Shown: one piece after another, positions 44,502 through 53,623 of the stretch | Numbering within the stretch: the stretch's first letter is position 1 | How the letters are laid out: each line of letters begins with the position of its first letter | Assembly: GCF_026898135.2 (NCBI RefSeq) | Contig: NZ_CP114035.2 | Coordinates: forward strand, 4,691,501-4,755,500 | DNA from: Pseudomonas fortuita | Lineage (GTDB): Bacteria > Pseudomonadota > Gammaproteobacteria > Pseudomonadales > Pseudomonadaceae | DNA length: 64,000 nt | Direction of reading: 5' to 3' | Notes under the pieces: generated by a model | The model's input: only the letters and a program-made list of their open reading frames with translations | What the model was told of the DNA's origin: nothing | Databases searched by the model: none | Translations under genes and position numbers: made by a program

Positions 44502-45250
44502 TGCGACTCCAGAGCATCGAGGGCTTGGCGTATCTGCCTCACCGCTGCCACCGAACTGTCGTTGTCGCCATGTACGCAAAGCGTGCTGGCCTGCAGGCGC
44601 AGGGCACTGCCATCGTCCGCCATCAGCGCGTCGCCACGGGCCAGGCGCACTGCCTGCTCCAGCACCCGCGCCGGGTCGTGATGCACTGCCCCAGGCAAGC
44701 GGCGCGACACCAGGTGGCCGCTGGCGGTGTAGGCGCGGTCGGCGAAGGCCTCGAACCACAACGGCACGCCAATTTCATCGCCCAGGGCCTGGGCGGCGCG
44801 GTTGTCAGCGGTGGCCATCAACATCAATGGCAAGGTGCTGTCGTAGGCCGCCACGGCCTCCAGCACGGTACGCAGCTTTAGCGGGTCGGCCATCATGTCG
44901 TTGTACAGCGCGCCATGGGGCTTCACATAGGCCACGCGGCCACCCAGCACTTTGCAGATGCCGTCCAGCGCGCCGATCTGGTAATGCAGCAGGTCGCGGA
45001 TTTCCTCGGGGCTGCAGGCCATGGAGCGGCGGCCGAAGCCGACCAGGTCCGGGTAGGCCGGGTGCGCGCCAATGGTCACCCCATGCGCCAGCGCCAACGC
45101 CACGGTGCGGCGCATGATCCCGGGGTCGCCGGCGTGGTAGCCACAGGCGATGTTGGCGCAGTCGATGTAGGGCATTACCTCGGCGTCCAGGCCCATGCGC
45201 CAGCTGCCGAAACTCTCACCCATGTCGCAATTGAGTAGCAGGCGTTCCAC
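44498..45250 (-). CDS. pxpA: 5-oxoprolinase subunit A (LamB/YcsF family)
   Basis: 250 aa from GTG 45250 ([20 protein letters not shown]). I chose it because AAGGGAG precedes it; GTG 45253 or 45277 would add one or nine residues. Family motifs: [35 protein letters not shown] and [11 protein letters not shown]. It supplies the amidase-like part of the PxpABC enzyme that recycles 5-oxoproline, a damage product of glutamine and glutamate. The gene overlaps pxpB by four bases and lies 37 bases after the MFS gene. Confidence 0.93.
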   Translation of the reverse strand: MERLLLNCDMGESFGSWRMGLDAEVMPYIDCANIACGYHAGDPGIMRRTVALALAHGVTIGAHPAYPDLVGFGRRSMACSPEEIRDLLHYQIGALDGICKVLGGRVAYVKPHGALYNDMMADPLKLRTVLEAVAAYDSTLPLMLMATADNRAAQALGDEIGVPLWFEAFADRAYTASGHLVSRRLPGAVHHDPARVLEQAVRLARGDALMADDGSALRLQASTLCVHGDNDSSVAAVRQIRQALDALESQ

Positions 45251-45286
45251 CACGCGGTCTCCCTTGTTGTTGTTCACAGGCTTACC

Positions 45287-46573
45287 TTACCGCGCCTGCA
45301 GCTGTTTGCCGCGTGTTTCCGGCAGGCTCAAGGCCGCCACGATCACAATTCCGTAGGACACGGCAGCGAACATGCCGATACCCAGGCCCAGTGGCACGTT
45401 CTGGCCGAGCATACCAATCAGCAACGGGAACAGAGCCGCAATGACCTTACCGATGTTGTAGCAAAAGCCCTGCCCCGAACCGCGAATGCGCGTAGGAAAC
45501 AGCTCCGTCAGAAACGCGCCCATGCCGCTGAAGATGCCCGAGGCGAAGAAGCCCAACGGGAAGCCCAGCCACAGCATCACGCCATCGCTGACCGGCAGCT
45601 GCGTGTACAGCAGCACGATCACGAACGAGCCCACGGCGAACAGGATGAAGTTCTTCTTGCGCCCCAGCAGGTCGGACAAGTAAGCGCTGACCACATAGCC
45701 CACGTACGAACCCACGATCACCATGGCCAGGTAGCCACCCGTGCCCAGCACGCTGAGGCCGCGCTCGTTCTTGAGGAAGGTCGGCAGCCACGAGGTGATG
45801 GCGTAGTAACCGCCCAATGCGCCAGTGGTCAACAGGGACGCACGCACAGTGGTCCACAGCATGCCCGGGGCGAAGATTTCGTAGAAGTGCGAAGGTGCCT
45901 CGGCGGTCTCCACTGCCTTGGCCTGGCGATACACTTCAGGGTCTTTGACCAGGCGCCGAACGAAGATCACGAAGATCGCCGGCACCAGCCCCAACAGGAA
46001 CAGTGCACGCCAGGCCTGCTCTGGCGGCAGCCAGGAGAACAGCAGTGCGTAGAGAATCGCCGTGAGGCCCCAGCCGATGGCCCAGCCGGACTGCACCATG
46101 CCCACTGCCTTGCCGCGGTCCTGTGCGCGGATTACCTCGCCAATCAGCACTGCACCAGCGGTCCATTCACCGCCGAAGCCAAAGCCCATCAGCGTGCGGG
46201 CGATAAGCAGCTGTTCGTAGTTCTGGGCGAAGCCGCACAGGAAGGTGAAAAAGGCGAACCACAATACCGTCAGTTGCAAGGTGCGCACCCGGCCGATGCG
46301 GTCGGAGAGGATACCGGCGACCCAGCCCCCCACGGCCGAGGCGATCAAGGTGCTGGTATGGATCAATCCGGCTTCGGTGGTGGTGATGCCCCACAGCATG
46401 ATCAGCGTGGGGATGACAAAGCTGAGCATCTGCGTGTCCATGCCGTCCAGGCCATAGCCGATCTTGCAGCTCCAGAAGGTGCGCCGTTGCTGTTTGTCGA
46501 TGTCGCGGTACCAGGCGAAAGGCCCGGACGAAGAAGGTGAGCTGACCTGCTGCTGCACGCCGGTGGGGTTCAT
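45287..46573 (-). CDS. MFS transporter, probably for a pyrrolidone or carboxylate
   Basis: 428 aa from ATG 46573, with GAGG ahead; an ATG at 46612 is possible. Twelve membrane segments with the loop 2-3 motif AGILSDRIGRVRTL and the central motif ARTLMGFGFGGEWTAGAVLI, typical of the metabolite/H+ symporter group (sialic acid, aromatic acid, sugar acid carriers). It is the first gene of the pxp operon, so I infer uptake of 5-oxoproline or a related compound; the sequence alone does not prove this. Confidence 0.88.
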   Translation of the reverse strand: MNPTGVQQQVSSPSSSGPFAWYRDIDKQQRRTFWSCKIGYGLDGMDTQMLSFVIPTLIMLWGITTTEAGLIHTSTLIASAVGGWVAGILSDRIGRVRTLQLTVLWFAFFTFLCGFAQNYEQLLIARTLMGFGFGGEWTAGAVLIGEVIRAQDRGKAVGMVQSGWAIGWGLTAILYALLFSWLPPEQAWRALFLLGLVPAIFVIFVRRLVKDPEVYRQAKAVETAEAPSHFYEIFAPGMLWTTVRASLLTTGALGGYYAITSWLPTFLKNERGLSVLGTGGYLAMVIVGSYVGYVVSAYLSDLLGRKKNFILFAVGSFVIVLLYTQLPVSDGVMLWLGFPLGFFASGIFSGMGAFLTELFPTRIRGSGQGFCYNIGKVIAALFPLLIGMLGQNVPLGLGIGMFAAVSYGIVIVAALSLPETRGKQLQAR

Positions 46574-46703
46574 GGATGCCTCGGCTTGTTGGTATTGTTT
46601 TATGGGCGACATGAAGCGTCGCGGCCTGGGCACCATTGTTCAAAGGCCACGCCGCCTGCGTCCAACGAGAAAAACCGCCGGTCTGGAACAAGAAAAACTG
46701 ATC

Positions 46704-47615
46704 ATGAACCTTCGCTTCCTCGAAACCTTCGTCTGGGTCGCCCGGCTCAAAAGCTTCCGCCTGACGGCAGAAAAGCTGTTCACCACCCAAGCCTCGGTAT
46801 CCAGCCGCATTGCCGCGCTGGAGGCAGACCTGGGCGTGAAGCTGTTGCTGCGTGACTCACGTGGGGTCAGCCTGACCCCGGAAGGCGGCAAGGTGCTGGA
46901 GTATGCCGAGCGCATGCTGGATACCGCCAAAGCCATGAAGCAGTCGCTGGACAGCGACCGGGCCAAGGTCGGGCGCATTCGCATCGGCGTGATGGACACG
47001 GTGATCCACACCTGGATGAGTGCGCTGGTGGCAGAGCTGACCGAGCGCTACCCGCAGGTCGAAATCGAGCTGGTGGCCGACACCGCGCTGAACTTGCGCG
47101 AACAGCTGCAAAAAGGCTTTCTCGACGTGATTTTGCAGACCGACCTGCTGCGCGAGCAGTCGATTCGCAGCCTCGACCTGGCGCGCTACCCCATGGGCTG
47201 GGTGGTGGCGGCTGGCTCGCACCAGCACCGGGACTATGCGTCGCTGGCCGAGCTTGGGCGCGAGCGCATCATCACCTTCTCGAAGAATTCACGGCCGCAC
47301 CAGGAGGTGCTGAGCTTGCTGCAGGCTGCGGGGGCGCAGACGCCGCGGTTGAATTGCGTGAACTCGGTGGCGGCGATCACCCGGCTATTGCGCGACGGTT
47401 TTGGTATTGGCGCATTGCCGCCGGCACTGGTGGATGCCGAGTTGGGTCGGGGCGAGCTGGTGTTGCTGCAAGGCCTGCAACCGCCACCAAGCCTGGAACT
47501 GGTGGTGGCGTGGCAGACAGGGGTGGCGTTGGTCGATGAAGTGGTCGGGGTGTGCCGACAGGTGCTGGAGCGGTATGCGCGGGATGTGGGTGGGCAGCGG
47601 ATAGCACTCATCTGA
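46704..47615 (+). CDS. LysR-family regulator, likely of the pxp operon
   Basis: 303 aa from ATG 46704. Helix-turn-helix SFRLTAEKLFTTQASVSSRI, then the substrate-binding domain with VDAELGRGELVLLQGLQPPP near the end. It diverges from the MFS transporter and pxpABC, with 130 bases between the starts, the classical LysR arrangement. I infer that it activates that operon in response to 5-oxoproline or another pathway compound. Confidence 0.9.
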   Translation: MNLRFLETFVWVARLKSFRLTAEKLFTTQASVSSRIAALEADLGVKLLLRDSRGVSLTPEGGKVLEYAERMLDTAKAMKQSLDSDRAKVGRIRIGVMDTVIHTWMSALVAELTERYPQVEIELVADTALNLREQLQKGFLDVILQTDLLREQSIRSLDLARYPMGWVVAAGSHQHRDYASLAELGRERIITFSKNSRPHQEVLSLLQAAGAQTPRLNCVNSVAAITRLLRDGFGIGALPPALVDAELGRGELVLLQGLQPPPSLELVVAWQTGVALVDEVVGVCRQVLERYARDVGGQRIALI

Positions 47616-47644
47616 CCGGCTAACGCGGTCTTTGTGGGAGCAGC

Positions 47645-48166
47645 CTAGCGCCAGCTTTCTTTCACCGCCCTGCGCCGCCCGCCCAGGATCACCCAGCCAA
47701 GCCCCAGCAACAGGCTTTCGACCACAAAGGCCAGCACAAACCCTGCGCCAACACCCCAGCCAATTGCCTCGGGCACCAGCAGAATCTGGTAGCTGTAGGC
47801 ATTGAGGGTTTCCTCGCGCAGTTGTGGGTCGGCCTGCACCAGCACATGCCAGGTACGCTGGGCCCACGGCCCTTGCAACGCCTGCCATTCTTTTTCCAGC
47901 AGTTCGTTGCGGATCATCAGGCTTTCGATGCTGTTGGCATCACTGTTGAACACCGGGTCGTCACTGCTGCGGTAATGCTGCAGCAGCGCCTGCAAATCGC
48001 CTTTGAAAAATCGCTCGGCCGTTTGCCGGAACCCATCCAGCGCCTCGCGCGACTCGAACAGGTGCGCCTCGACCCGCTGGCTATAGTCCTTGACCAGCCC
48101 AGGGACCTGGATACCGGCCAGCAGGCCGAAGGTGAACAGCAGCAACCGCAGGTAACTTCTGAACAT
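47645..48166 (-). CDS. DUF2937 family inner-membrane protein
   Basis: 173 aa with a hydrophobic N-terminal segment (LRLLLFTFGLLAGIQVPGLV), a central helical periplasmic or cytosolic part (YSQRVEAHLFESREALDGFR), and a C-terminal helix AIGWGVGAGFVLAFVVESLL. This is the DUF2937 pattern; function is unknown. Its ATG lies about 10 bases from the stop of the upstream amidotransferase gene, so the two may be cotranscribed. Confidence 0.85.
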   Translation of the reverse strand: MFRSYLRLLLFTFGLLAGIQVPGLVKDYSQRVEAHLFESREALDGFRQTAERFFKGDLQALLQHYRSSDDPVFNSDANSIESLMIRNELLEKEWQALQGPWAQRTWHVLVQADPQLREETLNAYSYQILLVPEAIGWGVGAGFVLAFVVESLLLGLGWVILGGRRRAVKESWR

Positions 48167-48175
48167 GCAGCGTCC

Positions 48176-48949
48176 TTAGCTCTGACCGTGTGCCACGCAC
48201 TCGCCGTGCCGCCACAGGGCCCATTGACCGGGCTCGTAGCGATGCCAGGTCTCGTTCTCGGTCAGGGCCTCGGTGGCAATCACCGTGACCACGTCGTTGG
48301 GGGTGGTTTCGGTATGAAAATCGACGATCAGGTCGACATCCTTCAACCGCGCGGCACCAAACGGCGCACGGCGGGTAATATGCACCAGCTTGGTCGAACA
48401 GAAGCAGAACAGCCAGTCGCCATCGCTGAGCATGCAGTTGAACACACCCCGGCCACGGTAGCCGGCACAGGCTTCCACCAGCACCGGCAGCAGCTGTTCT
48501 ACCGGCACCGGCTCGGGGAAAGCACTGCGGATGCGGTTGAGCAAGTCGCAAAAAGCCGCTTCGCTGTCGGTGTCGCCCACCGGCCGGTAGAAGCTGGCCT
48601 GCCCTTTGAAATCGCCCAGTTGCCCATTGTGCGCAAAGCACCAGTTGCGGCCCCACATTTCCCGCATGAACGGGTGGGTGTTGGACAGGCACACCCGGCC
48701 GACGTTGGCCTGACGGATATGCCCGATCACCACCTCGCTCTTGATCGGGTAACGCTGCACCAGGTTGGCAACTTCCGACTCGCTGCTCGCGGCCGGGTCC
48801 TGGAACAGGCGCAGCCCGCGGCCTTCATAGAAGCCGATACCCCAGCCGTCACGGTGCGGGCCGGTACGGCCCCCGCGCTGCATCAGGCCGGTAAAGCTGA
48901 AAACGATGTCGGTGGGGACGTTGGCACTCATGCCCAGCAGTTCGCACAC
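48176..48949 (-). CDS. Class II glutamine amidotransferase (YafJ-like)
   Basis: 257 aa from GTG 48949. The N-terminal nucleophile Cys2 (after Met removal) begins MCELLGMSANVPTDIVFSFT; HRDGWGIGFYEGRG and FAHNGQLGDFKG complete the Ntn glutaminase site. YafJ/Gat2-like proteins have no synthase domain, and the amide acceptor is not known. It lies between a DUF2937 gene downstream and a membrane protein gene 17 bases upstream, all on the same strand. Confidence 0.9.
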   Translation of the reverse strand: MCELLGMSANVPTDIVFSFTGLMQRGGRTGPHRDGWGIGFYEGRGLRLFQDPAASSESEVANLVQRYPIKSEVVIGHIRQANVGRVCLSNTHPFMREMWGRNWCFAHNGQLGDFKGQASFYRPVGDTDSEAAFCDLLNRIRSAFPEPVPVEQLLPVLVEACAGYRGRGVFNCMLSDGDWLFCFCSTKLVHITRRAPFGAARLKDVDLIVDFHTETTPNDVVTVIATEALTENETWHRYEPGQWALWRHGECVAHGQS

Positions 48950-48966
48950 AGGCGTGTCTCCTCCGC

Positions 48967-49464
48967 TTACAGACGGGGCTCGACCCGGCCATTGCCGCGG
49001 GGAACGGCAGGGCGTGGGTCGTCGCGGTAACGGTCGCCGCGCTCGGCGGCCAAGGGGGCTTGCCCGGCGACCTGGTCATCTTCATCCGCCTGGCGCTTGG
49101 CGGCCGCCTCGGCTTGCACACGCCGCTCACTGGCGCGTTTTTCCAGCGGCCAGCGCACCAGCACGAAGAGAAAATACAGGCCGAAGGCAATCATGCCGTA
49201 CATGGCGAAGTCGGACACCGCACGCCAGGCGTTGTTGCCCACCTTGAAGGCAAGGTCCAGGGCAGTGATGGCGATGGCCGGGGCGAAGCTGTCCTTGACC
49301 GGGTCGACGACAGTCGGGGTCAGCAGCAGCACTGCCAGCACCACCCGCAGCGGTTCGCGCAGCCAGCGCCACATCCAGCCGGTAAGCTTGAAGGCCACCA
49401 GCAGGCAGCCCAAGGCGGCCACGGCGTACAGGCCCCAGGCAAAGGTGTAGTCGTTCTCGGTCAT
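48967..49464 (-). CDS. Hypothetical inner-membrane protein
   Basis: 165 aa. Three or four hydrophobic segments (AWGLYAVAALGCLLVAFKL, LRVVLAVLLLTPTVVDPVKD, DFAMYGMIAFGLYFLFVLVR) are followed by a 50-residue charged, Arg/Asp-rich tail (ERRVQAEAAAKRQADEDDQV), which probably lies in the cytosol. I do not recognise a family; relatives are sometimes labelled MFS transporter, which the size excludes. It diverges from ptrB across a 50-bp palindrome. Confidence 0.78.
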   Translation of the reverse strand: MTENDYTFAWGLYAVAALGCLLVAFKLTGWMWRWLREPLRVVLAVLLLTPTVVDPVKDSFAPAIAITALDLAFKVGNNAWRAVSDFAMYGMIAFGLYFLFVLVRWPLEKRASERRVQAEAAAKRQADEDDQVAGQAPLAAERGDRYRDDPRPAVPRGNGRVEPRL

Positions 49465-49530
49465 GGTGTTCGTGCAAGCCAGGCAAAGAGATGCCTATGA
49501 TAAACACTTTTCCGGGCGCAGACAGTGTTT

Positions 49531-49580
49531 GCCTGTACCGGCCTCTTCGCGGGCGGGCCCGCGAAGAGGCCGGTACAGGC
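49531..49580. repeat. Perfect 50-bp palindrome (class B REP with extended arms)
   Basis: Two 24-base arms, reverse complements without a mismatch, flank a two-base centre (GG). The core is the class B REP half-site (GGCCTCTTCGCGGGC). Unlike most other copies it lies between divergent genes, 23 bases before the ptrB start. Confidence 0.95.
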
Positions 49581-49602
49581 AACCCCAACCAAGAGACCCT
49601 CA

Positions 49603-51645
49603 ATGCAAACCAAGCCCCAACCTCCCATCGCCCACGCCGATAACGCCGCCGACCCGTACGCCTGGCTGCAACAGCGCGACACCCCCGAGGTACTCGCCTA
49701 CCTGCAAGCCGAAAACGCCTACCAGGAAGCCTGCCTGGCCGACCAGGCACCGTTGCGTGAGCAATTGTTCGAAGAGATCAAGGGCCGCATCCTGGAAACC
49801 GACCTGTCACTGCCGGCCCCCTGGGGCCCCTACCTGTACTACACCCGCACCACCGCAGGCGACGAGTACCCACGGCACTACCGCTGCCCGCGCCCGGCAG
49901 ACGACTCGAACACCGTCGATGAAAGCCAGGAGCAACTGCTGCTCGACCCCAACGCCCTGGCCAATGGCGGCTTTTTGTCGCTGGGGGCGTTCAACGTCAG
50001 CCCCGACCACCGCCTGCTTGCCTACAGCCTCGACACCAGCGGCGATGAAATCTACACCCTGTACGTCAAGGACCTGGCCACCGGCAGCATCACCGCCCTG
50101 CCCTTCGACGACTGCGACGGCAGCCTGACCTGGGCCAATGACAGCCAGACGCTGTTCTTCGCTGAACTGGACGACACCCACCGCCCTTGGCGCCTGCGCC
50201 GTCATACCCTCGGCAGCGACGCTGCGCAGACCGTGTTCGAAGAGCCCGACGGGCGCTTCTTCCTGCACTGCTACCGCACCAGCTCCGAGCGCCAACTGGT
50301 GCTGCTGCTGAACAGCAAGACCACCAGCGAGGCCTGGGTACTAAATGCCGAAACGCCGCAGGCGCCGTTCACCTGCCTGGCGCCGCGTGTCGAAGGCCAT
50401 GAGTACTTCCCCGACCATGGCCAGCTCGATGGCGAGTGGCGCTGGTTCATCCGCACCAACCAGGACGGTATCAACTTCGCGCTGTACCAGGCCCCTGCCA
50501 CACCGGTGCCCAGCCGTGCACACTGGCAGGTGCTGGTCGCACACCGCGATGCGATCATGCTCGAAGGCCTCAGCCTGAATGCCGGCGCGCTGACCCTGAG
50601 CCTGCGCGAAGGCGGTTTGCCGATCATCGAAGTACGCCCGCAAGGCCTGCCATGCTACCGTGTGGAACTCCCCGACGCCGCCTACAGCCTGTACGTGCAA
50701 GACAGCCTGGAGTTTGCCAGCACACGCGTACGCCTGCGTTACGAAGCGCTCAACCGCCCAGCCCAGGTGCGCCAGCTGGAGCTGGCCAGCGGCGCCCAGG
50801 CCGTGCTCAAGCAAACCCCGGTGCTGGGTGCGTTCGATGCTGATGACTACGTGAGCGAGCGCCGGTGGGCAACCGCAGCGGATGGCACCCAGGTGCCGAT
50901 CAGCCTGGTGCGTCGCCGCCAGGACCTGGGCCAACCCGTGCCGCTGTACCTGTACGGTTACGGCGCCTATGGCGAAAGCCTGGACCCTTGGTTCTCCCAT
51001 GCGCGGCTGAGCCTGCTGGAACGCGGCGTGGCTTTTGCCATCGCCCATGTGCGCGGCGGTGGCGAACTGGGCGAAGCCTGGTACCGCGCCGGCAAGCAGG
51101 AGCACAAACCCAATACCTTCAACGACTTCATCGCCTGCGCCGAACACCTGATCGCCGAGGGTGTGACCACTGCCGAGCAGTTGGCCATCAGCGGCGGCAG
51201 CGCTGGCGGCCTGCTGATCGGTGCAGTGCTCAACCTGCGGCCCGAGCTGTTCCGCTGTGCGATTGCCGAAGTACCGTTCGTCGACGTGCTCAATACCATG
51301 CTCGACCCCGAGCTGCCGCTGACCGTGACCGAGTACGACGAATGGGGCAACCCTGAGGAGCCGCAGGTGTATGAACGGATCAAGGCTTATGCGCCGTACG
51401 AGAATGTAAAAGCGCAGGCCTACCCGGCGATGCTGGTTGTAGCGGGCTACAACGACAGCCGCGTGCAGTACTGGGAAGCAGCCAAATGGGTGGCGCGCTT
51501 GCGCACGCACAAGACCGACAGCAACCTGCTTCTGCTCAAGACCGAGATGGGGGCTGGGCATGGTGGGATGAGCGGGCGGTACCAGGGGTTGAAAGATGTG
51601 GCCCTGGAGTATGCGTTCGTGTTTGGCGAATTAGGTATCGCCTGA
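49603..51645 (+). CDS. ptrB: Oligopeptidase B (prolyl oligopeptidase family S9)
   Basis: 680 aa from ATG 49603 (MQTKPQPPIAHADNAADPYA). The N-terminal seven-bladed propeller is followed by the catalytic domain with Ser in ISGGSAGGLLIGAVL, Asp near AGYNDSRVQYWEAAKW and His in GAGHGGMSGRYQG. It cleaves short peptides after basic residues in the cytosol. The upstream region is taken up by the REP palindrome, so its promoter is probably further upstream or in the palindrome flank. Confidence 0.93.
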   Translation: MQTKPQPPIAHADNAADPYAWLQQRDTPEVLAYLQAENAYQEACLADQAPLREQLFEEIKGRILETDLSLPAPWGPYLYYTRTTAGDEYPRHYRCPRPADDSNTVDESQEQLLLDPNALANGGFLSLGAFNVSPDHRLLAYSLDTSGDEIYTLYVKDLATGSITALPFDDCDGSLTWANDSQTLFFAELDDTHRPWRLRRHTLGSDAAQTVFEEPDGRFFLHCYRTSSERQLVLLLNSKTTSEAWVLNAETPQAPFTCLAPRVEGHEYFPDHGQLDGEWRWFIRTNQDGINFALYQAPATPVPSRAHWQVLVAHRDAIMLEGLSLNAGALTLSLREGGLPIIEVRPQGLPCYRVELPDAAYSLYVQDSLEFASTRVRLRYEALNRPAQVRQLELASGAQAVLKQTPVLGAFDADDYVSERRWATAADGTQVPISLVRRRQDLGQPVPLYLYGYGAYGESLDPWFSHARLSLLERGVAFAIAHVRGGGELGEAWYRAGKQEHKPNTFNDFIACAEHLIAEGVTTAEQLAISGGSAGGLLIGAVLNLRPELFRCAIAEVPFVDVLNTMLDPELPLTVTEYDEWGNPEEPQVYERIKAYAPYENVKAQAYPAMLVVAGYNDSRVQYWEAAKWVARLRTHKTDSNLLLLKTEMGAGHGGMSGRYQGLKDVALEYAFVFGELGIA

Positions 51646-51671
51646 AGGGAGGTTTGAGCACCTGCGCGATA

Positions 51672-51760
51672 CCTGTGGGAGCGGGCATGCCCGCGAAGCA
51701 GTCAACGCGGTGCCTGGCACCGGCTACGCCGGTGTTCGCGGGCATGCCCGCTCCCACAGG
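51672..51760. repeat. REP pair, class B
   Basis: CTGTGGGAGCGGGCATGCCC and its inverted copy, with a further inner palindrome (CACCGGCTACGCCGGTG) between them. It lies between the convergent ptrB and proline-rich protein genes. Confidence 0.9.
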
Positions 51761-51781
51761 ACCGGCGCAGGCCGCTCATGC

Positions 51782-52060
51782 TCAATCATCCTGCACCGCC
51801 GGCTTCGGTGGGTCCTGGCGCAACCCCGGCAATGGCTGGTCCTTCGGCGGCCCGGGCACTGGCATTGGCGGCAACAAGGGCGCCCCCGGCTGGCTGTCGT
51901 AGGCTTTGGGCGGTGTACTCGGGGTGATCTGCGGGTATGGCGTGGGTGTGGGGGTGCCCGGTGCACCCGGCACTGCCGTAGTGAGGCGAGGTGGCGTGCT
52001 GGCAGCTTCGGCCAGGGGCAGGCCAGCCATCAGCAGCGCGGTCAGGATCGCGTGAAGCAT
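51782..52060 (-). CDS. Small proline-rich secreted protein
   Basis: 92 aa from ATG 52060, with a perfect GGAGG site six bases upstream. Signal peptide MLHAILTALLMAGLPLAEAA, then a very proline-rich, low-complexity mature chain (VPGAPGTPTPTPYPQITPST, APLLPPMPVPGPPKDQPLPG). It has no cysteine and is likely extended. It is divergent from the HNH gene at 52193. I do not recognise its family; the composition suggests a cell-envelope spacer. Confidence 0.78.
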   Translation of the reverse strand: MLHAILTALLMAGLPLAEAASTPPRLTTAVPGAPGTPTPTPYPQITPSTPPKAYDSQPGAPLLPPMPVPGPPKDQPLPGLRQDPPKPAVQDD

Positions 52061-52192
52061 CAGCAACCTCCTGTCGGGAACCTTTCTACAGGCTACGCCT
52101 AAATCACCGCTTTCGCCTGTCCGCCTGCCCTGCAAGCGCGCTAGACTCAATGCCATAACCGTCATTTGCCTGATCAGAACAAAGGAAACACC

Positions 52193-52564
52193 ATGAGCTC
52201 CACCTCTTCCGCCGCCGCCACCGCGCGCCTTGATCGCATCCTGGCCGATGCCAAGCGTGACAAGGAAATGGGCTACCGCGACAAGGCCCTGAGAATGTAC
52301 CCGCACGTCTGCGGCCGTTGCGCCCGCGAATTCGCTGGCAAGCGCCTGAGCGAGCTGACTGTGCACCACCGTGACCACAATCACGACAACAACCCGCAGG
52401 ACGGCTCCAACTGGGAGCTGCTGTGCCTGTACTGCCACGACAACGAGCACTCGCGCTACACCGACCAGCAGTACTTCAGCGAAGGTTCCACCAGCACACC
52501 GAGCATCGCCAAGGCCACCCACAACCCGTTCGCCGCGCTGGCGGGCATGTTGAAGAAAGACTGA
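52193..52564 (+). CDS. yajD: HNH nuclease family protein YajD
   Basis: A 123-aa protein with an HNH site: CGRCAREFAGKRLSELTVHH, then RDHNHDNNPQDGSNWELLCL and YCHDNEHSR, giving two zinc-binding CxxC/CxxH pairs around the HH/N/H catalytic residues. YajD proteins are widespread in gamma-proteobacteria and untested. AAAGGA lies ahead of ATG 52193. The sequence after it has a good TATAAT box for the next gene. Confidence 0.9.
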   Translation: MSSTSSAAATARLDRILADAKRDKEMGYRDKALRMYPHVCGRCAREFAGKRLSELTVHHRDHNHDNNPQDGSNWELLCLYCHDNEHSRYTDQQYFSEGSTSTPSIAKATHNPFAALAGMLKKD

Positions 52565-52600
52565 CCATCGATTCGGCCCCCACTGCTACCGGGCAGCCCG

Positions 52601-52606
52601 TATAAT
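52601..52606 (+). promoter_or_regulatory. -10 promoter element of the SpoU methyltransferase gene
   Basis: TATAAT 36 bases before the GTG start of the next gene, followed by a C and a run of T. No convincing -35 hexamer is visible at 17 bases. Confidence 0.45.
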
Positions 52607-52636
52607 CGCGCTTTTTTTCGCGAAGGGCCCCGGTAC

Positions 52637-53107
52637 GTGGCAAACAAACGATACAGCTGCATCGGCCTGTTCAACCCCAAGTCCCCAGAAAACGTGGGCT
52701 CGGTGATGCGCGCTGCGGGTTGCTATGGCGTCAATTCGGTGTTCTACACCGGCAAACGCTACGAACGTGCGCGTGACTTTGTCACTGACACCAAGCGCGT
52801 GCACTACGACATTCCTCTGATCGGCATCGATGACCTGCAGCGCATCGTTCCGCTGGGCTGTACCCCGGTGGCGGTCGAGCTGGTGGAAGGTGCGCGGCCA
52901 CTGCCGGAATATACCCACCCGGACCGGGCCATCTACATCTTCGGGCCGGAAGACGGCAGCCTCAGCCCCGAGGTGCGGGCATGGTGTGAAGAGACCATCT
53001 ACATCCCCACCGAGGGTTGCATGAACCTGGCCGCGACCGTGAATGTAGTGCTGTATGACCGTTTGGCCAAAGGGCTGAATACCCGCTCTGGGCCCAAGTT
53101 CAAATAA
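52637..53107 (+). CDS. SpoU/TrmH-family RNA methyltransferase
   Basis: 156 aa from GTG 52637 (VANKRYSCIGLFNPKSPENV). The SPOUT knot signatures are NVGSVMRAAGCYG, AIYIFGPEDGSLSPEVRAWC and IPTEGCMNLAATVNVVLYDR. It transfers a methyl group from SAM to the 2'-O of a ribose in tRNA or rRNA. The short, single-domain form with no N-terminal RNA-binding extension fits TrmL-like enzymes, but the target nucleotide is not decided. Confidence 0.92.
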   Translation: MANKRYSCIGLFNPKSPENVGSVMRAAGCYGVNSVFYTGKRYERARDFVTDTKRVHYDIPLIGIDDLQRIVPLGCTPVAVELVEGARPLPEYTHPDRAIYIFGPEDGSLSPEVRAWCEETIYIPTEGCMNLAATVNVVLYDRLAKGLNTRSGPKFK

Positions 53108-53186
53108 AGTTGCCGCTGAGCGCCCCGAGTGAACGCGGCTGACACCCTGCTGGTCAGCTGCTTACATTTCACACGGAGGTCTTGCC

Positions 53187-53534
53187 ATGTTCGATATCCA
53201 TTCTGCTGCGTCTTCTGCGTCTTCGCAGCACAATGTCCATGGCCTGGAACGGGTCAGTTCGCTGGCTGGAGGGGCACTGATGGTGAGCAAAGGGCTGCGC
53301 CAGGGTGGCTTTATCGGCTTGCTGCAGCTCGTGGTCGGAGGTATTGCGGTGGCACGCGGGGTCAGCGGGCATTGCTCGACCAAGGCGTGGTGGCAGCGAC
53401 ATCGGCAGGAGTACCACCGGTTGCGTTCGGATATAGAACGCAGTGCGGTGGAGCTGGAGGCGTTGAAGGCCAGTGCCAAGGCGGCGACACGGGGAGTGAC
53501 GGTGACCGGGAAGGATCCGTTGGCAGACAGCTGA
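53187..53534 (+). CDS. Hypothetical protein with one or two membrane helices (DUF2892-like)
   Basis: 115 aa. VSSLAGGALMVSKGLRQGGF and IGLLQLVVGGIAVARGVSGH are two hydrophobic Gly-rich segments as in YgaP-like DUF2892 proteins, followed by a soluble helix (RHRQEYHRLRSDIERSAVEL). ACGGAGGTC is a strong ribosome site ahead of ATG 53187. Function unknown. Confidence 0.75.
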   Translation: MFDIHSAASSASSQHNVHGLERVSSLAGGALMVSKGLRQGGFIGLLQLVVGGIAVARGVSGHCSTKAWWQRHRQEYHRLRSDIERSAVELEALKASAKAATRGVTVTGKDPLADS

Positions 53535-53552
53535 TCTTTGTATCGTCTGGGC

Positions 53553-53586
53553 TGGCCTCTTCGCGGGGCAAGCCCGATCCCACAAG
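53553..53586. repeat. Single REP unit, class B (degraded)
   Basis: CTGGCCTCTTCGCGGGGCAA followed by GCCCGATCCCACAAG; no inverted partner is present. Confidence 0.65.
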
Positions 53587-53623
53587 TACCGCACAGGGTT
53601 CGAGGTACAGGCCCCAGGGATGT

